Shown here: positions 62,338 to 64,000 of the stretch, one piece after another
Numbering within the stretch: position 1 is the stretch's first letter
Layout: the number at the start of each line of letters is the position of its first letter
Assembly (NCBI GenBank): GCA_016700175.1
Contig: CP065003.1
Coordinates: forward strand, 3,978,001 to 4,042,000
Direction of reading: 5' to 3'
Length of the DNA stretch: 64,000 nucleotides
DNA from: Acidobacteriota bacterium
Lineage (GTDB): Bacteria; Acidobacteriota; Blastocatellia; Pyrinomonadales; Pyrinomonadaceae
Translations under genes and position numbers: made by a program
Notes under the pieces: generated by a model
Told to the model about the DNA's origin: nothing
Database searches by the model: none
The model's input: only the letters and a program-made list of their open reading frames with translations

Positions 62338-62474
62338 CTGTCATACGCCTTTTGTGGGAATCTCCAATTCGATTGGGACCTTGATACTAAGATAAATCGT
62401 CCGAAACGCTCAAGGGACAGCTTTAGGTTTGAAGATAGCAGGTCCTTGACAACATGCCTGGATTGCTCGATTCT

Positions 62475-62510
62475 TGCTCACCGCTCACCGCTCACCGCTC
62501 ACCGCTCACC
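62475..62510. repeat. CTCACCGC array, right of the four-helix gene
   Basis: Four to five units of CTCACCGC, the reverse complement of GGTGAGCG. The stop codon of scpB is the TGA at 62506-62508 inside it. Confidence 0.8.
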
Positions 62511-63078
62511 CTACAAACTCTTCAAAATCCTCAATACTCGGCAGTTCGGACAGGTCCTTCAGCCCGAATTGGATCAGGAAGTCGCGGGAGGTTCCGTACT
62601 GCATAGGTTTGCCGACCGTGTCCTTGCGGCCGCGGGAGACGATCAGGCGCTTGTCGAGGAGGGTCTTGATCGAAGAGGCGGACTGGACGCCGCGGATCTC
62701 CAGTATCTCGGGGATCGTCACCGGTTGTTTATACGCGATTACGGCCAGCGTTTCGAGCGAGGCGAGCGAGAGCTTCGCCGAGGGCTTGGTCTTGAGGAAT
62801 TCGCGGACCTCTTCGTGGTGTTCTGTCCGCGTCGACATCTGCCAGCCGCCGCCGATCTCGCGGATCTGGAGTCCGCTTTCACGTCCCGCGTATTCAGCGC
62901 TCAACTCCTCAAGTGCAGACGCGATCGCGTCTTTGTCCTCGTCGAGCACCCTTGCCATCGTGCGGACCGGGAGCGGCTCGTCCGAGACGAAGATGAGCGC
63001 CTCGATGGCGGACTTGAGCTCGGCGCGGGAGCGGGAACCGCCGCCGTTTGTATTAGGTTCTGCCTTTTCGTCTGGCAT
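62506..63078 (-). CDS. scpB: Segregation and condensation protein B
   Basis: 190 residues. Two winged-helix domains (KSAIEALIFVSDEPLPVRTM at 21-40; LETLAVIAYKQPVTIPEI near 105-122 and RLIVSRGRKDTVGKPMQYGT near 143-162) match ScpB. It binds ScpA and SMC to organise the chromosome. The stop codon TGA comes from the CTCACCGC array. scpA lies about 490 bases upstream across repeats. The N-terminal extension (1-20) is charged. Confidence 0.92.
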   Translation of the reverse strand: MPDEKAEPNTNGGGSRSRAELKSAIEALIFVSDEPLPVRTMARVLDEDKDAIASALEELSAEYAGRESGLQIREIGGGWQMSTRTEHHEEVREFLKTKPSAKLSLASLETLAVIAYKQPVTIPEILEIRGVQSASSIKTLLDKRLIVSRGRKDTVGKPMQYGTSRDFLIQFGLKDLSELPSIEDFEEFVG

Positions 63079-63085
63079 GGTGGCT

Positions 63086-63183
63086 ATGCCCGTCGCTCGC
63101 GCTCCGGGTTCCGATTGTTATGCCCGTCGCTCGCGCTCCGGGTACCGATTGTTATGCCCGTCGCTCGCGCTCCGGGTACCGAT
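63086..63183. repeat. Three 34-bp tandem units (CCCGTCGCTCGCGCTCCGGG family)
   Basis: Copies begin at 63086, 63120 and 63154. Each contains CCCGTCGCTCGCGCTCCGGG, the reverse complement of the motif in the 183-bp unit at 39461-39826. They start 7 bases upstream of the scpB start codon. A TAGCCCGCGCTGACGCTTGG motif at 63241-63270 follows. Confidence 0.85.
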
Positions 63184-63309
63184 TTTCAGGTTGAGGTTCT
63201 AAACAACGAAAAAGATCTGTAAAGAGCCGGATCGCAACGGTAGCCCGCGCTGACGCTTGGGCTTCGGACACGTTTCGCTTCGCTCAATACGGGCGGGCCG
63301 CCCGCGCCC

Positions 63310-63573
63310 CAGTCAGACCCGACAAACTCGACGAACCCGACAGACTCGAAAGTCCCGACGGACCCGACAGACTCGAAAGTCCCGACGGACCCGACAGACT
63401 CGAAAGTCCCGACGGACCTGACAGACCCGACAGACTCGAAAGTCCCGACGCACCCGACAGACCCGACAGACTCGAAAGACTCGACGGGCCCGACAGACCC
63501 GAAAGACCCGACAAACTCGACGAACCCGACAGACTCGAAAGACTCGACGGACCCGACAGACCCGACAGACTCA
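63310..63573. repeat. CCCGACAGACTCGAAAG array behind scpA
   Basis: About twenty units of 9-12 bases (GACCCGACA, GACTCGAAA and similar) with the phase of codons; read on the minus strand they begin exactly at the scpA stop TGA. They generate a spurious Ser/Gly/Val open frame. The array ends near 63310 after the 63241 motif. Confidence 0.85.
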
Positions 63574-64000
63574 AGACTCCGCCAGCTCAAGCGTGATGTC
63601 CCCGAATGTGTCCGTCTGGATCAGCTTGACCGATTCGGTGCGTACGATCTCGAGCACGGATATGAAAGCCAGGATCAACTCGCGTTTCGAGCCCATCTGT
63701 TCGAAAAGCCTCTGAAGGTTCAGTTTCTTTTCGATCTTCAGTTTCGACCGAAGATTGCGGATCATCTCCGCCAGCGACATCTCCTCGCGGTGGATCTCCA
63801 TCTGGATCTGTTCCTTGTGGCGGTCCATTATCTTCTGGAACGCCTCGAACAGGTCGAACACCGTTGCGCTGATCTCCGGGTTGTTGTCGTCCGTCTCTAT
63901 CGTCCCACGCGTGAACACCGCCTGTTCGACCGTCGCCTTCGTCCAAAGAGATTCGGCGGCGAGCTTGAACTTCTGATGCTCGAGAAGTCTGTCGACAAGC
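63571..64000 (-). CDS. scpA: Segregation and condensation protein A, 5' end outside window
   Basis: The C-terminal 142 codons plus stop are present. LVDRLLEHQKFKLAAESLWT begins the visible part, followed by the AVFTRG box that ScpA proteins carry before the acidic linker, and a winged-helix C-terminus (KKLNLQRLFEQMGSKRELIL...VLEIV). The frame is open to the window edge with no start, so it is truncated by the window. It partners ScpB. Its TGA abuts the tandem array at 63310-63573. Confidence 0.9.
   Translation of the reverse strand, partial: LVDRLLEHQKFKLAAESLWTKATVEQAVFTRGTIETDDNNPEISATVFDLFEAFQKIMDRHKEQIQMEIHREEMSLAEMIRNLRSKLKIEKKLNLQRLFEQMGSKRELILAFISVLEIVRTESVKLIQTDTFGDITLELAES

Noticed and set aside
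63186..63590. Ser/Gly/Val-rich open frames behind scpA
   Set aside because: Product of the 9-12-base array; two overlapping frames read the same repeat.

Overview
The window reads as a chromosomal segment of a Gram-negative, moderately high-GC, aerobic heterotroph. The best inferred fit is an acidobacterium of the Blastocatellia/Pyrinomonadales type. The reasons are several FG-GAP/UnbV (CRTAC-like) lipoproteins, a cytoplasmic Ser/Thr kinase fused to TPRs, proteins that begin with a small CPxC...CPxDG zinc ribbon, and intergenic DNA filled with many short repeat families. No rRNA, tRNA, CRISPR array, phage gene or recognisable transposase was found. Taxonomy is inference, not shown by a marker gene.

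Layout. 1-6.8 kb: the start of an aromatic amino acid hydroxylase gene divergent from an Lrp/AsnC regulator with a 19-bp palindrome between them, a DNA glycosylase, a membrane methyltransferase, two tandem Cys-rich secreted paralogs, and three blocks of interspersed repeats. 6.8-14.6 kb: an acyl-CoA synthetase, then a run of SDR, cysteine-synthase-like enzyme, aspartate kinase, M20 deacylase and DapB (aspartate/lysine branch) interrupted by a GxxExxY nuclease-like gene between inverted repeats. 14.8-20.3 kb: a zinc-finger protein divergent from a sigma-like HTH protein, a Ser/Thr kinase, and small redox genes (glutaredoxin, 2Fe-2S protein, rhodanese). 20.4-29.3 kb: a PilT-like ATPase, a CoA-transferase, the methylmalonyl-CoA mutase large subunit, three hypothetical genes, an RNA m5U methyltransferase and an M48 protease. 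29.3-40.6 kb: cutA between inverted composite repeats, then a mostly minus-strand housekeeping run (LOG protein, FabI, PfkB kinase, VOC protein, MTA phosphorylase, parvulin isomerase, methylmalonyl-CoA epimerase, MeaB, DinB). 40.7-49.6 kb: an envelope/signalling block with two histidine kinases, an NtrC-type regulator, small membrane proteins and a large triple-repeat secreted protein. 50-59.9 kb: an RnfD/UnbU-like membrane protein with three FG-GAP proteins (two with UnbV-like tails) and a TPR lipoprotein. 59.9-64 kb: acyl-CoA dehydrogenase, RluB-type pseudouridine synthase, a four-helix-bundle gene, ScpB and the C-terminal part of ScpA.

How genes work together. MCM large subunit, epimerase and MeaB give most of a propionate/methylmalonyl-CoA route, though the B12-binding small subunit is not in the window. 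LysC, DapB and possibly the M20 enzyme belong to the aspartate/lysine pathway. ScpA and ScpB form the SMC partner complex.

The most unusual signal is in the intergenic DNA. At least eight genes end at, or take their stop codon from, a short repeat or hairpin. Three small accessory genes (GxxExxY, cutA, four-helix-bundle) each sit between inverted copies of a repeat. Two near-identical heptamer elements show the same inverted design with no gene inside. I read these as a family of repeat-bounded cassettes inserted at gene ends; the mechanism is unknown. The second candidate system is the UnbU/UnbV-like secreted FG-GAP cluster at 50-59.9 kb.
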